Notes: generated from the letters alone by a model not told the origin. A DNA stretch of 64,000 nt from Dermacentor variabilis (GCF_050947875.1 NC_134571.1:231456024-231520023); one strand, 5' to 3'; shown: positions 22,915-36,789, counted from the stretch's first letter. Numbers and translations are program-made.

Positions 22915-23215
22915 TGTGCAGTGCCTGTGGAGTCAGGAAAATTTTAGATCATTCCATCCAACTCGGGAGCTGCTCGTATCACCAGTTTTAGTGCAAATGA
23001 GAAATGTTGGAATCGGTCGTGCACTAGCTGTACCACCACTGCCAATGAATATTCAGATGCACCGTGGTGTCGTGTTTAGGTTTTGTTGAATGGCCCCCAG
23101 GCTGACCCATAAACACGAATTGACGAACAATGAATATTGTTGTGCAGATCCTGAGCAGTCAGGATAATTTTAGATCATTCCATCCAAACTCGGGGGCTGT
23201 TCGTATCACCAGTTT
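22915..23215 (+). repeat. 4-mer HOR, partial copy 3
   Basis: Continues the 906-bp register for about 300 bp, through the GTGGAGTCAGG monomer and into the next, then departs near 23,215 where TTTAGTTCAATTGAG is replaced by TTTAGTGCAAAAGAG. It has GAATATTGTTGTGCAGATCC where copies 1 and 2 have TATTGGTTGCAG. Confidence 0.8.
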
Positions 23216-23272
23216 TAGTGCAAAAGAGAAATGTTGGAATCGGTCGTGCGCTAGCTGTGCCACCACGGCCAC

Positions 23273-24289
23273 TGAATAGTCAGATGCGCCGTGGTATCGG
23301 GTTTATGTTTTGTTGAATGGCCCCCAGGGTGACCCATAAACGCGAGTCGACGAACAATGAATAATGTTGTGCAGTGCCTGTGCCAGCAGGAAAATTTTAA
23401 ATCATTCCATCCAAACTGTGGAGCTGTTCGTATCACCAGTTTTAGAGCAAAAGAGAAATGTTGGAATCGGTCGTGCGCTAGCTGTGCCACCACGGCCACT
23501 GAATAGTCAGATGCGCCGTGGTATCGGGTTTATGTTTTGTTGAATGGCCCCCAGGGCGACACATAAACGCGAGTCGACGAACAATGAATAATGTTGTGCA
23601 GTGCCTGAGCAGCCAGGAAAATTTTAGATCATTCCATCCAAACTCGGGAGCGGTTCGTATCAGCAGTCTTAGTGCAAAAGAGAAATGTTGGAATCGGACG
23701 TGCGCTAGCTGTACCACCACGGTCAAGGAATAGTCGCATGCACCGTGGTATCGGGTTTATGTTTTGTAGAATGGCCCCCAGGCCGACCCATAAACAGGAG
23801 TCGACGAACAATGATTAATGTTGTGCAGCGCCTGAGCAGCCAGGAAAATTTTAAATCATTCCATACAAACTCTGGAGCTGTTCCTATCACCAGTTTTAGA
23901 GCAAAAGCGAAATGTTGGAATCGGTCTTTCGCTAGCTGTATCAGCACGGCCAATGAATAGTCAGATGCGCCGTGGTATCGGGTTTATGTTTTGTTGAATG
24001 GCCCCCAGGGTGACCCATAAACGCGAGTCGACGAACAATGAATAATGTTGTGCAGTGCCTGTGCCAGCAGGAAAATTTTAAATCATTCCATCCAAACTGT
24101 GGAGCTGTTCGTATCACCAGTTTTAGAGCAAAAGAGAAATGTTGGAATCGGTCGTGCGCTAGCTGTGCCACCACGGCCACTGAATAGTCAGATGCGCCGT
24201 GGTATCGGGTTTATGTTTTGTTGAATGGCCCCCAGGGCGACACATAAACGCGAGTCGACGAACAATGAATAATGTTGTGCAGTGCCTGT
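23273..24289 (+). repeat. 3-mer duplication (681 bp period, about 1.5 copies)
   Basis: Positions 23,273-23,608 and 23,954-24,289 correspond at offset 681. Both contain CAGATGCGCCGTGGTATCGG, ACCCATAAACGCGAGTCGACG, and then the CACATAAACGCGAG form. The intervening half unit (about 23,609-23,953) carries the CAGTCTTAG monomer and a TATCAGCACGG monomer and is not repeated afterwards. Confidence 0.85.
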
Positions 24290-26356
24290 GCCACCAGGAC
24301 AATTTTAAATCATTCCATCCAAACTGTGGAGCAGTTCGTATCACCAGTTTTAGTGCAAAAGAGAAATGTTGAAATCACTCGTGCGCTAGCGGTACCACAA
24401 CGGCCAATGAATAGTCGGTAGCACCGTGGTGTCGGGTTTATGTTTTGTAGAATGGCCCCAAGAGCGGCGCATAAACACGAGTCGTCGAAGAATGAGCCAT
24501 GTTGTACAGCGCCTGTGGAGTCAGGAAAATTTTAGATCATTCCATCCAACTCGGGAGCTGTTCGTATCACCAGTTTTTGTGCAAATGAGAAATGTTGGAA
24601 TCGGTCGTGCACTAGCTGTACCACCACTGCCAATGAATATTCAGATGCACCGTGGTGTCGTGTTTATGTTTTGTTGAATGGCCCCCAGGGTGACCCATAA
24701 ACACGAATTGCCGAACAATGAATATTGTTGTGCAGATCCTGAGCAGTGAGGATAATTTTAGATCATTCCATCCAAACTCGGGGGCTGTTCGTATGACCAG
24801 TTTTAGTTCAATTGAGAAATGTTGGAATCGGTCGTGCACTATCTGTACCACCACGGCCAATGAATATTCAGATGCACCGTGGTGTCGGGTTTATGTTTTG
24901 TTGAATGGCCCCCAGGGCGATCCATAAACACGAGTCGACGAACAATGAATAATGTTGGGCAGCGCCTGAGCAGCCAGGAAAATTTTAGATCATTGCATCC
25001 AAACTAGGGAGCTGTTCGTATCACCAGTTTTAGTGCAAAAGAGAAATGTTGGAATCGGTCGTGCGCTAGCTGTACCACCACGGCCAACGAATAGTCGTAT
25101 GCACCGTGGTATCGAGTTTATGTTTTATAGAATGGCCCCCAGGGCGACCCACAAACACAAGTCGACGAAAAATGAATAATGTTGTGCAGCGCCTGAGCAG
25201 CGAGGAAAATTTTAAATCATCCATACAAACTCTGGAGCTGTTCGTATCACAAGTTTTAGTGTAAAAGAGAAATGTTGGAATCGGTCGTGCGCTAGCTGTA
25301 CCACCACGGCCTCTGAATAGTCAGATGTACCGTTGTATCGGGTTTATGTTTTGTAGAATGGCCGCCAGGCTGACGCAAAAACACGAGGCGGCGAAGAATG
25401 AGTCATGTTGTGCAGCGCCTGTGCAGCCAGGAAAATTTTAGATCATTCCATCCAAACTCGGGAGCTGTTCGTATCACCAGTTTTAGTGCAAAATAGACAT
25501 GTTGGAATCGGTCGTGCGCTAGCTGTACCACCACGGCCAACGAATAGTCGTATGCACCGTGGTATCGGGTTTATGTTTTTTAGAATGGCCCCCAGGCTGA
25601 CGCAAAAACACGAGGCGGCGAAGAAGGAGTCATTATGTGCAGCGCCTGTGCCAGCAGGAAAATTTTAAATCATTCCATCCAAACTCTGGAGCTGTTCGTA
25701 TCACCAGTTTTAGAGCAAAAGAGAAATGTTGGAATCGGTCGTGCGCTAGCTGTACCACCACGGCCACTGAATAGTCAGATGCGCCGTGGTGTCGGGTTTA
25801 TGTTTTGTAGAATGGCCCCCAGGGCGACCCATAAACACGAGTCGACGAACAATGAATAATGTTGTGCAGCGCCTGAGCAGCCAGGAAAATTTTAGATCAT
25901 TCCATTCAAACTCGGGGGCTGTTCGTATCACCAGTTTTAGTGCAAAAGAGAAATGTTGGAATCGGTCGTGCGCTAATTGTACCACCACGGTCAACGAATA
26001 GTCGGTATCGGGTTTATGTTTTGTAGAATGGCCCCCCGGGTGACGCATAAACACGAGTCGGCGAAGAATGAGTCATTATGTTCAGCGCCTGTGGCAACAG
26101 AAAAATTTTAAACCATTCCATCCAAACTGTGGAGCAGTTCCTATCACCAGTTTTAGTGCAAAAGAGAAAGGTTGGAATCGGTCTTGCGTTAGCTGTACCA
26201 CCACGGCCAATGAATAGTCAGATGCACCGTGGTATGGGGTTTATGTTTTGTAGAATGGCCCCAAGAGCGACGCATAAACACGAGTCGGCGAAGAATGAGC
26301 CATGTTGTGCAGCGCCTGTGGAGTCAGGAAAATTTTAGATCATTCCATCGAACTCG
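24290..26356 (+). repeat. Mosaic monomer segment upstream of the bracketing block
   Basis: About nine monomers. The stretch near 24,365-24,440 repeats 17,575-17,650, including the unusual GAATAGTCGGTAGCACCG. About 24,500-24,950 resembles the 4-mer HOR of 21.1-22.9 kb. An 11-bp-deleted monomer lies near 26,003. Parts of 25,360-26,060 recur near 38,505-38,975. Confidence 0.75.
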
Positions 26357-27612
26357 GGAGCTGTTCGTATCACCAGTTTTAGTGCAAAAGAGAAATGTTG
26401 GAATCGGTCATGCGCTAGCAGTGCCACCACGGCCAACGAATAGTCGGATGCACCGTGGTATTGGGTTTAGGTTTTGTAGAATGGCCCCCAGGGCGACGCG
26501 TAAACACGAATCGACGAACAATGAATAATGTTGTGCAGCTCCTGAGCAGCTACGATAATTTTAGATCATTCCATCCAAACTCGGGGGCTGTTCGTATCAC
26601 CAGTTTTAGTGCAAAAGAGAAATGTTGGAATCGGTCGTGCCCTGGCTGTGCCACCACGGTCATCGAATAGCCGGATGGACCGTGGTATCGGGCTTATGTT
26701 TTGTAGAATGGTCCCCAGGGCGACGCTTAAACACGAGTCGACGAAGAATGAGTCATTATGTGCAGCGCCTGTGCCAACAGAAAAAATTTAAACCATTCCA
26801 TCCAAACTGTGGAGCAGTTCTTATCACCAGTTTTAGTGCAAAAGAGAAAGGTTGGAATCGGTCTTGCGCTAGCTGTACCACCACGGCCAATGAAAAGTCA
26901 GATGCACCGTGGTATCGGGTTGATGTTTTGTAGAATGACCCCCAGAGCGACGCGTAAACACGAGTCGGCGAAGAATGAGTCATGTTGTGCAGCGCCTGTG
27001 CAGCCAGGAAAATTTTAGATCATTCCATGCAAACTCGGGGGCTGTTCGTATCACCAGTTTTAGTGCAATTGAGAAATGTTGGAATCGGTCGTGCACTATC
27101 TGTACCACCACGGCCAATGAATATTCGGATGCACCGTGGTGTCGGGTTTATGTTTTGTTGAATGGCCCCCAGGCTGACCCATAAACACGAATTGACGAAC
27201 AATGAATATTGTTGTGCAGATCCTGAGCAGTCAGGATAATTTTAGATCATTCCATCCAAACTCGGGGCTGTTCGTATCACCAGTTTTAGTTCAATTGAGA
27301 AATGTTGGAATCGGTCGTGCACTATCTGTACCACCACGGCCAATGAATATTCAGATGCACCGTGGTGTCGGGTTTATGTTTTGTTGAATGGCCCCCAGGG
27401 CGACCCATAAACACGATTCGACGAACAATGAATAATGTTGGGCAGCGCCTGAGCAGCCAGGAAAATTTTAGATCATTGCATCCAAACTAGGGAGCTGTTC
27501 GTATCACCAGTTTTAGCGAAAAAGAGAAATGTTGGAATCGGTCGTGCGCTAGCTGTACCACCACGGCCAACGAATAGTCGGATGCACCGTGGTATCGGGT
27601 TCATGTTTTGTA
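26357..27612 (+). repeat. Bracketing block, left copy (about 1.26 kb)
   Basis: About 5.5 monomers that recur at about 36,790-38,045, offset 10,433 bp. Shared markers include TACGTTTTAGA-free private strings such as ATAGCCGGATGGACCGTGG, CAACAGAAAAAATTTAAACC, and two successive GTGCACTATCTGTACC monomers with CAATTGAGAAATG. The two copies lie just outside the 7-mer domain. Confidence 0.82.
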
Positions 27613-27721
27613 GAAAGGCCCCCAGGCCGACCCATAAAAACGAGTCGACCAACAATGATTAATGTTGTGCTGCGCCTGAGCAGCCGGGAAAATATTAGAT
27701 CATTCCATCCAAACTCGGGAG

Positions 27722-29308
27722 CTGTTCGTATCACCAGTTTTAGTGCAAAAGAGAAATGTTGGAATCGGTCGTTCGCTAGCTGTACCACCACGGCCAACGA
27801 ATAGTCGCATGCACCGTGGTATCGGGTTTATGTTTTGTTGAATGGCCCCCAGGGCGACCCATAAACACAAGTCGACGAAAAATGAATAATGTTGTGCAGC
27901 GCCTGAGCAGCCTGGAAAATTTTAGATCATTCCATCCAAAGTCTAGAGCTGTTCCTATCACCAGTTTTAGAGCAATTGAGAAATGTTGGAATCGGTCGTG
28001 CACTATCTGTACCACCACGGCCAATGAATATTCGGATGCACCGTGGTGTCGGGTTTATGTTTTGTTGAATGGCCCCCAGGGCGACCCATAAACACGAGTC
28101 GACGAACAATGGATAATGTTGTGCTGCGCCTGAGCAGCCAGGAAAATATTAGATCATTCCATCCAAACGCGGGAGCTGTTCTTATCACCAGTTTTAGTGC
28201 AAAAGAGAAATGTTGGAATCGGTCGTGCGCTAGCTGTACCACCACGGCCAACGAATAGTCGCATGCACGGTGGTATCGAGTTTATGTTTTATAGAATGGC
28301 CCCAGGGCGACCCATAAACACAAGTCGATGAAAAATGAATAATGTTGTGCAGCGCCTGAGCAGCCAGGAAAATTTTAGATCATTCAATACAAACTCTGTA
28401 GCTGTTCGTATCACAAGTTTTAGTGTCAAAGAGAAATGTTGGAATCGGTCGTGCGCTAGCTGTACCACCACGGCCTCTGAATAGTCAGATGCACCGTGGT
28501 ATCGGGTTTATGTTTTGTAGAATGGCCCCCAGGCTGACGCAAAAACACGAGGCGGCGAAGAATGAGTCATGTTGTGCAGCGCCTGTGCAGCCAGGAAAAT
28601 TTTATATGATTCCATCAAAACTCGTTAGCTGTTCGTATCACCAGTTTTAGTGGAAAAGAGAAATGTTGGAATCGGTCGTGCAGTATCTGTACCACCACGG
28701 CCAATGAATATTCGGATGTACCGTGGTGTCGGGTTTATGTTTTGTTGAATGGCCCCCAGGGCGACCCATAAACACGAGTCGACGGACAATGAATAATGAT
28801 GGGCAGCGCCTGAGCAGCCAGGAAAATTTTAGATCATTGCATCCAAACTAGGGAGCTGTTCGTATCACCAGTTTTAGAGCAAAAGAGAAATGTTGGAATC
28901 GGTCTTTCGCTAGCTGTATCAGCACGGCCAATGAATAGTCAGATGCACAGTGGTATCGGGTTTATGTTTTGTAGAATGGCCCCAAGAGCGACGCATAAAC
29001 ACGAGTCGGCGAAGAATGAGCCATGTTGTGCAGCGCCTGTGGAGTCAGGAAAATTTTAGATCATTCCATCGAACTCGGGAGCTGTTCGTATCACCAGTTT
29101 TAGTGCAAAAGAGAAATGTTGGAATCGGTCATGCGCTAGCTTTACCACCACTGCCAATGAATGTTCAGATGCACCGTGGTGTCGTGTTTATGTTTTGTTG
29201 AATGGCCCCCAGACTGACCCATAAACACGAATTGACGAACAATGAATATTGTTGTGCAAATCCTGAGCAGTCAGGATAATTTTAGATCATTCCATCCAAA
29301 CTCGGGGG
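27722..29308 (+). repeat. 7-mer HOR A, copy 1 (1,587 bp)
   Basis: Seven monomers repeated in full at 29,309 and again at 32,485. Markers are GGTCGTTCGCTAGC, CCAAAGTCTAGAGC, GTGCTGCGCCTGAGC, GTGTCAAAGAG, AACTCGTTAGC and GTGCAGTATCTG. This copy carries several private changes (TTCTTATCACC near 28,180, GACGGACAATG near 28,790, GCTTTACC near 29,140), so it is the most different of the three full copies. Confidence 0.92.
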
Positions 29309-30895
29309 CTGTTCGTATCACCAGTTTTAGTGCAAAAGAGAAATGTTGGAATCGGTCGTTCGCTAGCTGTACCACCACGGCCAACGAATAGTCGCATGCA
29401 CCGTGGTATCGGGTTTATGTTTTGTTGAATGGCCCCCAGGGCGACCCATAAACACAAGTCGACGAAAAATGAATAATGTTGTGCAGCGCCTGAGCAGCCT
29501 GGAAAATTTTAGATCATTCCATCCAAAGTCTAGAGCTGTTCCTATCACCAGTTTTAGAGCAATTGAGAAATGTTGGAATCGGTCGTGCACTATCTGTACC
29601 ACCACGGCCAATGAATATTCGGATGCACCGTGGTGTCGGGTTTATGTTTTGTTGAATGGCCCCCAGGGCGACCCATAAACACGAGTCGACGAACAATGGA
29701 TAATGTTGTGCTGCGCCTGAGCAGCCAGGAAAATATTAGATCATTCCATCCAAACGCGGGAGCTGTTCGTATCACCAGTTTTAGTGCAAAAGAGAAATGT
29801 TGGAATCGGTCGTGCGCTAGCTGTACCACCACGGCCAACGAATAGTCGCATGCACGGTGGTATCGAGTTTATGTTTTATAGAATGGCCCCCAGGGCGACC
29901 CATAAACACAAGTCGATGAAAAATGAATAATGTTGTGCAGCGCCTGAGCAGCCAGGAAAATTTTAAATCATCCATACAAACTCTGTAGCTGTTCGTATCA
30001 CAAGTTTTAGTGTCAAAGAGAAATGTTGGAATCGGTCGTGCGCTAGCTGTACCACCACGGCCTCTGAATAGTCAGATGCACCGTGGTATCGGGTTTATGT
30101 TTTGTAGAATGGCCCCCAGGCTGACGCAAAAACACGAGGCGGCGAAGAATGAGTCATGTTGTGCAGCGCCTGTGCAGCCAGGAAAATTTTAGATAATTCC
30201 ATCAAAACTCGTTAGCTGTTCGTATCACCAGTTTTAGTGGAAAAGAGAAATGTTGGAATCGGTCGTGCAGTATCTGTACCACCACGGCCAATGAATATTC
30301 GGATGTACCGTGGTGTCGGGTTTATGTTTTGTTGAATGGCCCCCAGGGCGACCCATAAACACGAGTCGACGAACAATGAATAATGATGGGCAGCGCCTGA
30401 GCAGCCAGGAAAATTTTAGATCATTGCATCCAAACTAGGGAGCTGTTCGTATCACCAGTTTTAGAGCAAAAGAGAAATGTTGGAATCGGTCTTTCGCTAG
30501 CTGTATCAGCACGGCCAATGAATAGTCAGATGCACAGTGGTATCGGGTTTATGTTTTGTAGAATGGCCCCAAGAGCGACGCATAAACACGAGTCGGCGAA
30601 GAATGAGCCATGTTGTGCAGCGCCTGTGGAGTCAGGAAAATTTTAGATCATTCCATCGAACTCGGGAGCTGTTCGTATCACCAGTTTTAGTGCAAAAGAG
30701 AAATGTTGGAATCGGTCATGCGCTAGCTGTACCACCACTGCCAATGAATATTCAGATGCACCGTGGTGTCGTGTTTATGTTTTGTTGAATGGCCCCCAGA
30801 CTGACCCATAAACACGAATTGACGAACAATGAATATTGTTGTGCAAATCCTGAGCAGTCAGGATAATTTTAGATCTTTCCATCCAAACTCGGGGG
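29309..30895 (+). repeat. 7-mer HOR A, copy 2 (1,587 bp)
   Basis: Directly follows copy 1 in the same register. It ends at the GTGCAAATCCTGAGCAGTCAGG monomer, where the sequence switches to HOR B. It is closer to copy 3 (offset 3,176) than to copy 1. Confidence 0.92.
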
Positions 30896-32484
30896 CTGTT
30901 CGTATCACCAGTTTTAGTGCAAAAGAGAAATGTTGGAATCGGTCGTGCGCTAGCTGTGCCACCACGGCCACTGAATAGTCAGATGCGCCGTGGTATCGGG
31001 TTTATGTTTTGTTGAATGGCCCCCAGGGCGACCCATAAACGCGAGTCGACGAACAATGAATAATGTTGTGCAGTGCCTGAGCAGCCAGGAAAATTTTAGA
31101 TCATTCCATCCAAACTCGGGAGCGGTTCGTATCAGCAGTCTTAGTGCAAAAAAGAAATGTTGGAATCGGTCGTGCGCTAGCTGTACCACCACGGCCAACG
31201 AATAGTCAGATGCACCGTGGTATCGGGTTTATGTTTTGTAGAATGGCCCCCAGGCTGACGCAAAAACACGAGGCGGCGAAGAATGAGTCATGTTGTGCAG
31301 CGCTTGTGCAGCCAGGAAAATTTTAGATGATTCCATCCAAACTCGGGAGCTGTTCGTATCACCAGCTTTAGTGGAAAAGAGAAATGTTGGAATCGGTCGT
31401 GCGCTAGCTGTGCCACCACGGCCACTGAATAGTCAGATGCGCCGTGGTATCGGGTTTATGTTTTGTTGAATGGCCTCCAGGGCGACCCATAAACGCGAGT
31501 CGACGAACAATGAATAATGTTGTGCAGTGCCTGAGCAGCCAGGAAAATTTTAGATCATTCCATCCAAACTCGGGAGCGGTTCGTATCAGCAGTCTTAGTG
31601 CAAAAAAGAAATGTTGGAATCGGTCGTGCGCTAGCTGTAACACCTCGGCCAACGAATAGTCAGATGCACCGTGGTATCGGGTTTATGTTTTGTATAATGT
31701 CCCCCAGGGCGACGCATAAACACGAGGCGGTGAAGAATGAGTCATGTTGTGCAGCGCCTGTACAGCCAGGAAAATTTTAGATCATTCCAGCCAAACTCGG
31801 GAGCTGTTCGTATCACCAGTTTTAGTGCAAAAGAGAAATGTTGGAATCGGTCATGCGCTAGCCGTGCCACCACGGCCAACGAATAGTCGGATGCACCGTG
31901 GTATCGGGTTTAGGTTTTGTAGAATGGCCCCCAGGGTGACGCGTAAACACGAATCGACGAACAATGAATAATGTTGTGCAGCTCCTGAGCAGCCAGGATA
32001 ATTTTAGATCATTCCATCCAAACTCGGGGGCTGTTCGTATCACCAGTTTTAGTGCAAAAGAGAAATGTTGGAATCGGTCGTGCCCTGGCTGTGCCACCAC
32101 GGTCATCGAATAGCCGGATGGACCGTGGTATCGGGCTTATGTTTTGTAGAATGGCCCCCAGGGCGACGCATAAACACGAGTCGGCGAAGAATGAGCCATG
32201 TTGTGCAGCGCCTGTGCAGCCAGGAAAATTTTAGATCATTCCATGCAAACTCGGGGGCTGTTCGTATCACCAGTTTTAGTGCAATTGAGAAATGTTGGAA
32301 TCGGTCGTGCACTATCTGTACCACCACGGCCAATGAATATTCGGATGCACCGTGGTGTCGGGTTTATGTTTTGTTGAATGGCCCCCAGGGCGACCCATAA
32401 ACACGAGTCGACGAACAATGAATATTGTTGTGCAAATCCTGAGCAGTCAGGATAATTTTAGATCATTCCATCCAAACTCGGGGG
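30896..32484 (+). repeat. 7-mer HOR B, copy 1 (1,589 bp)
   Basis: Seven monomers different from HOR A, repeated at 34,072. It contains an internal 2-mer repetition: 30,950-31,198 and 31,404-31,652 are near-identical at 454 bp spacing, both with GATGCGCCGTGG, AGCGGTTCGTATCAGC and GTGCAAAAAAGAAATG. It also holds the GTGCCCTGGCTGTGCC and CAATTGAGAAATG monomers. Confidence 0.9.
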
Positions 32485-34071
32485 CTGTTCGTATCACCAG
32501 TTTTAGTGCAAAAGAGAAATGTTGGAATCGGTCGTTCGCTAGCTGTACCACCACGGCCAACGAATAGTCGCATGCACCGTGGTATCGGGTTTATGTTTTG
32601 TTGAATGGCCCCCAGGGCGACCCATAAACACAAGTCGACGAAAAATGAATAATGTTGTGCAGCGCCTGAGCAGCCTGGAAAATTTTAGATCATTCCATCC
32701 AAAGTCTAGAGCTGTTCCTATCACCAGTTTTAGAGCAATTGAGAAATGTTGGAATCGGTCGTGCACTATCTGTACCACCACGGCCAATGAATATTCGGAT
32801 GCACCGTGGTGTCGGGTTTATGTTTTGTTGAATGGCCCCCAGGGCGACCCATAAACACGAGTCGACGAACAATGGATAATGTTGTGCTGCGCCTGAGCAG
32901 CCAGGAAAATATTAGATCATTCCATCCAAACGCGGGAGCTGTTCGTATCACCAGTTTTAGTGCAAAAGAGAAATGTTGGAATCGGTCGTGCGCTAGCTGT
33001 ACCACCACGGCCAACGAATAGTCGCATGCACGGTGGTATCGAGTTTATGTTTTATAGAATGGCCCCCAGGGCGACCCATAAACACAAGTCGATGAAAAAT
33101 GAATAATGTTGTGCAGCGCCTGAGCAGCCAGGAAAATTTTAAATCATCCATACAAACTCTGTAGCTGTTCGTATCACAAGTTTTAGTGTCAAAGAGAAAT
33201 GTTGGAATCGGTCGTGCGCTAGCTGTACCACCACGGCCTCTGAATAGTCAGATGCACCGTGGTATCGGGTTTATGTTTTGTAGAATGGCCCCCAGGCTGA
33301 CGCAAAAACACGAGGCGGCGAAGAATGAGTCATGTTGTGCAGCGCCTGTGCAGCCAGGAAAATTTTAGATAATTCCATCAAAACTCGTTAGCTGTTCGTA
33401 TCACCAGTTTTAGTGGAAAAGAGAAATGTTGGAATCGGTCGTGCAGTATCTGTACCACCACGGCCAATGAATATTCGGATGTACCGTGGTGTCGGGTTTA
33501 TGTTTTGTTGAATGGCCCCCAGGGCGACCCATAAACACGAGTCGACGAACAATGAATAATGATGGGCAGCGCCTGAGCAGCCAGGAAAATTTTAGATCAT
33601 TGCATCCAAACTAGGGAGCTGTTCGTATCACCAGTTTTAGAGCAAAAGAGAAATGTTGGAATCGGTCTTTCGCTAGCTGTATCAGCACGGCCAATGAATA
33701 GTCAGATGCACAGTGGTATCGGGTTTATGTTTTGTAGAATGGCCCCAAGAGCGACGCATAAACACGAGTCAGCGAAGAATGAGCCATGTTGTGCAGCGCC
33801 TGTGGAGTCAGGAAAATTTTAGATCATTCCATCGAACTCGGGAGCTGTTCGTATCACCAGTTTTAGTGCAAAACAGAAATGTTGGAATCGGTCATGCGCT
33901 AGCTGTACCACCACTGCCAATGAATATTCAGATGCACCGTGGTGTCGTGTTTATGTTTTGTTGAATGGCCCCCAGACTGACCCATAAACACGAATTGACG
34001 AACAATGAATATTGTTGTGCAAATCCTGAGCAGTCAGGATAATTTTAGATCTTTCCATCCAAACTCGGGGG
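32485..34071 (+). repeat. 7-mer HOR A, copy 3 (1,587 bp)
   Basis: Matches A copy 2 at constant offset 3,176. Private changes I noticed are AGTCAGCGAAG near 33,770 and AAACAGAAATG near 33,872. Together with B copy 1 it defines the 14-mer period. Confidence 0.92.
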
Positions 34072-35594
34072 CTGTTCGTATCACCAGTTTTAGTGCAAAA
34101 GAGAAATGTTGGAATCGGTCGTGCGCTAGCTGTGCCACCACGGCCACTGAATAGTCAGATGCGCCGTGGTATCGGGTTTATGTTTTGTTGAATGGCCCCC
34201 AGGGCGACCCATAAACGCGAGTCGACGAACAATGAATAATGTTGTGCAGTGCCTGAGCAGCCAGGAAAATTTTAGATCATTCCATCCAAACTCGGGAGCG
34301 GTTCGTATCAGCAGTCTTAGTGCAAAAAAGAAATGTTGGAATCGGTCGTGCGCTAGCTGTACCACCACGGCCAACGAATAGTCAGATGCACCGTGGTATC
34401 GGGTTTATGTTTTGTAGAATGGCCCCCAGGCTGACGCAAAAACACGAGGCGGCGAAGAATGAGTCATGTTGTGCAGCGCTTGTGCAGCCAGGAAAATTTT
34501 AGATGATTCCATCCAAACTCGGGAGCTGTTCGTATCACCAGCTTTAGTGGAAAAGAGAAATGTTGGAATCGGTCGTGCGCTAGCTGTGCCACCACGGCCA
34601 CTGAATAGTCAGATGCGCCGTGGTATCGGGTTTATGTTTTGTTGAATGGCCTCCAGGGCGACCCATAAACGCGAGTCGACGAACAATGAATAATGTTGTG
34701 CAGTGCCTGAGCAGCCAGGAAAATTTTAGATCATTCCATCCAAACTCGGGAGCGGTTCGTATCAGCAGTCTTAGTGCAAAAAAGAAATGTTGGAATCGGT
34801 CGTGCGCTAGCTGTAACACCTCGGCCAACGAATAGTCAGATGCACCGTGGTATCGGGTTTATGTTTTGTATAATGTCCCCCAGGGCGACGCATAAACACG
34901 AGGCGGTGAAGAATGAGTCATGTTGTGCAGCGCCTGTACAGCCAGGAAAATTTTAGATCATTCCAGCCAAACTCGGGAGCTGTTCGTATCACCAGTTTTA
35001 GTGCAAAAGAGAAATGTTGGAATCGGTCATGCGCTAGCCGTGCCACCACGGCCAACGAATAGTCGGATGCACCGTGGTATCGGGTTTAGGTTTTGTAGAA
35101 TGGCCCCCAGGGCGACGCGTAAACACGAATCGACGAACAATGAATAATGTTGTGCAGCTCCTGAGCAGCCAGGATAATTTTAGATCATTCCATCCAAACT
35201 CGGGGGCTGTTCGTATCACCAGTTTTAGTGCAAAAGAGAAATGTTGGAATCGGACGTGCCCTGGCTGTGCCACCACGGTCATCGAATAGCCGGATGGACC
35301 GTGGTATCGGGCTTATGTTTTGTAGAATGGCCCCCAGGGCGACGCATAAACACGAGTCGGCGAAGAATGAGCCATGTTGTGCAGCGCCTGTGCAGCCAGG
35401 AAAATTTTAGATCATTCCATGCAAACTCGGGGGCTGTTCGTATCACCAGTTTTAGTGCAATTGAGAAATGTTGGAATCGGTCGTGCACTATCTGTACCAC
35501 CACGGCCAATGAATATTCGGATGCACCGTGGTGTCGGGTTTATGTTTTGTTGAATGGCCCCCAGGGCGACCCATAAACACGAGTCGACGAACAA
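34072..35594 (+). repeat. 7-mer HOR B, copy 2, truncated at its end
   Basis: Follows B copy 1 at offset 3,176 until about 35,594 (equivalent to 32,418). It then joins directly to the equivalent of 32,873, so 454 bp (two monomers, spanning the end of B and the start of A) are absent. Confidence 0.88.
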
Positions 35595-36789
35595 TGGATA
35601 ATGTTGTGCTGCGCCTGAGCAGCCAGGAAAATATTAGATCATTCCATCCAAACTCGGGAGCTGTTCGTATCACCAGTTTTAGTGCAAAAGAGAAATGTTG
35701 GAATCGGTCGTGCGCTAGCTGTACCACCACGGCCAACGAATAGTCGCATGCACCGTGGTATCGAGTTTATGTTTTATAGAATGGCCCCCAGGGCGACCCA
35801 TAAACACAAGTCGACGAAAAGTGAATAATGTTGTGCAGCGCCTGAGCAGCCAGGAAAATTTTAAATCATCCATACAAACTCTGTAGCTGTTCGTATCACA
35901 AGTTTTAGTGTCAACGAGAAATGTTGGAATCGGTCGTGCGCTAGCTGTACCACCACGGCCTCTGAATAGTCAGATGCACCGTGGTATCGGGTTTATGTTT
36001 TGTAGAATGGCCCCCAGGCTGACGCAAAAACACGAGGCGGCGAAGAATGAGTCATGTTGTGCAGCGCCTGTGCAGCCAGGAAAATTTTAGATGATTCCAT
36101 CAAAACTCGTTAGCTGTTCGTATCACCAGTTTTAGTGGAAAAGTGAAATGTTGGAATCGGTCGTGCAGTATCTGTACCACCACGGCCAACGAATATTCGG
36201 ATGTTCCGTGGTGTCGGGTTTATGTTTTGTTGAATGGCCCCCAGGGCGACCCATAAACACGAGTCGACGAACAATGAATAATGATGGGCAGCGCCTGAGC
36301 AGCCAGGAAAATTTTAGATCATTGCATCCAAACTAGGGAGCTGTTCGTATCACCAGTTTTAGAGCAAAAGAGAAATGTTGGAATCGGTCTTTCGCTAGCT
36401 GTATCAGCACGGCCAATGAATAGTCAGATGCACAGTGGTATCGGGTTTATGTTTTGTAGAATGGCCCCAAGAGCGACGCATAAACACGAGTCGGCGAAGA
36501 ATGAGCCATGTTGTGCAGCGCCTGTGGAGTCAGGAAAATTTTAGATCATTCCATCGAACTCGGGAGCTGTTCGTATCACCAGTTTTAGTGCAAAAGAGAA
36601 ATGTTGGAATCGGTCATGCGCTAGCTGTACCACCACTGCCAATGAATATTCAGATGCACCGTGGTGTCGTGTTTATGTTTTGTTGAATGGCCCCCAGACT
36701 GACCCATAAACACGAATTGACGAACAATGAATATTGTTGTGCAAATCCTGAGCAGTCAGGATAATTTTAGATCTTTCCATCCAAACTCG
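35595..36789 (+). repeat. 7-mer HOR A, copy 4, lacking its first part
   Basis: Corresponds to 32,873-34,067 at offset 2,722. It starts at AATGGATAATGTTGTGCTGC, runs through the GTGTCAACGAG, AACTCGTTAGC and GTGGAGTCAGG monomers, and stops at about 36,790 where the right bracketing block begins. Confidence 0.88.
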
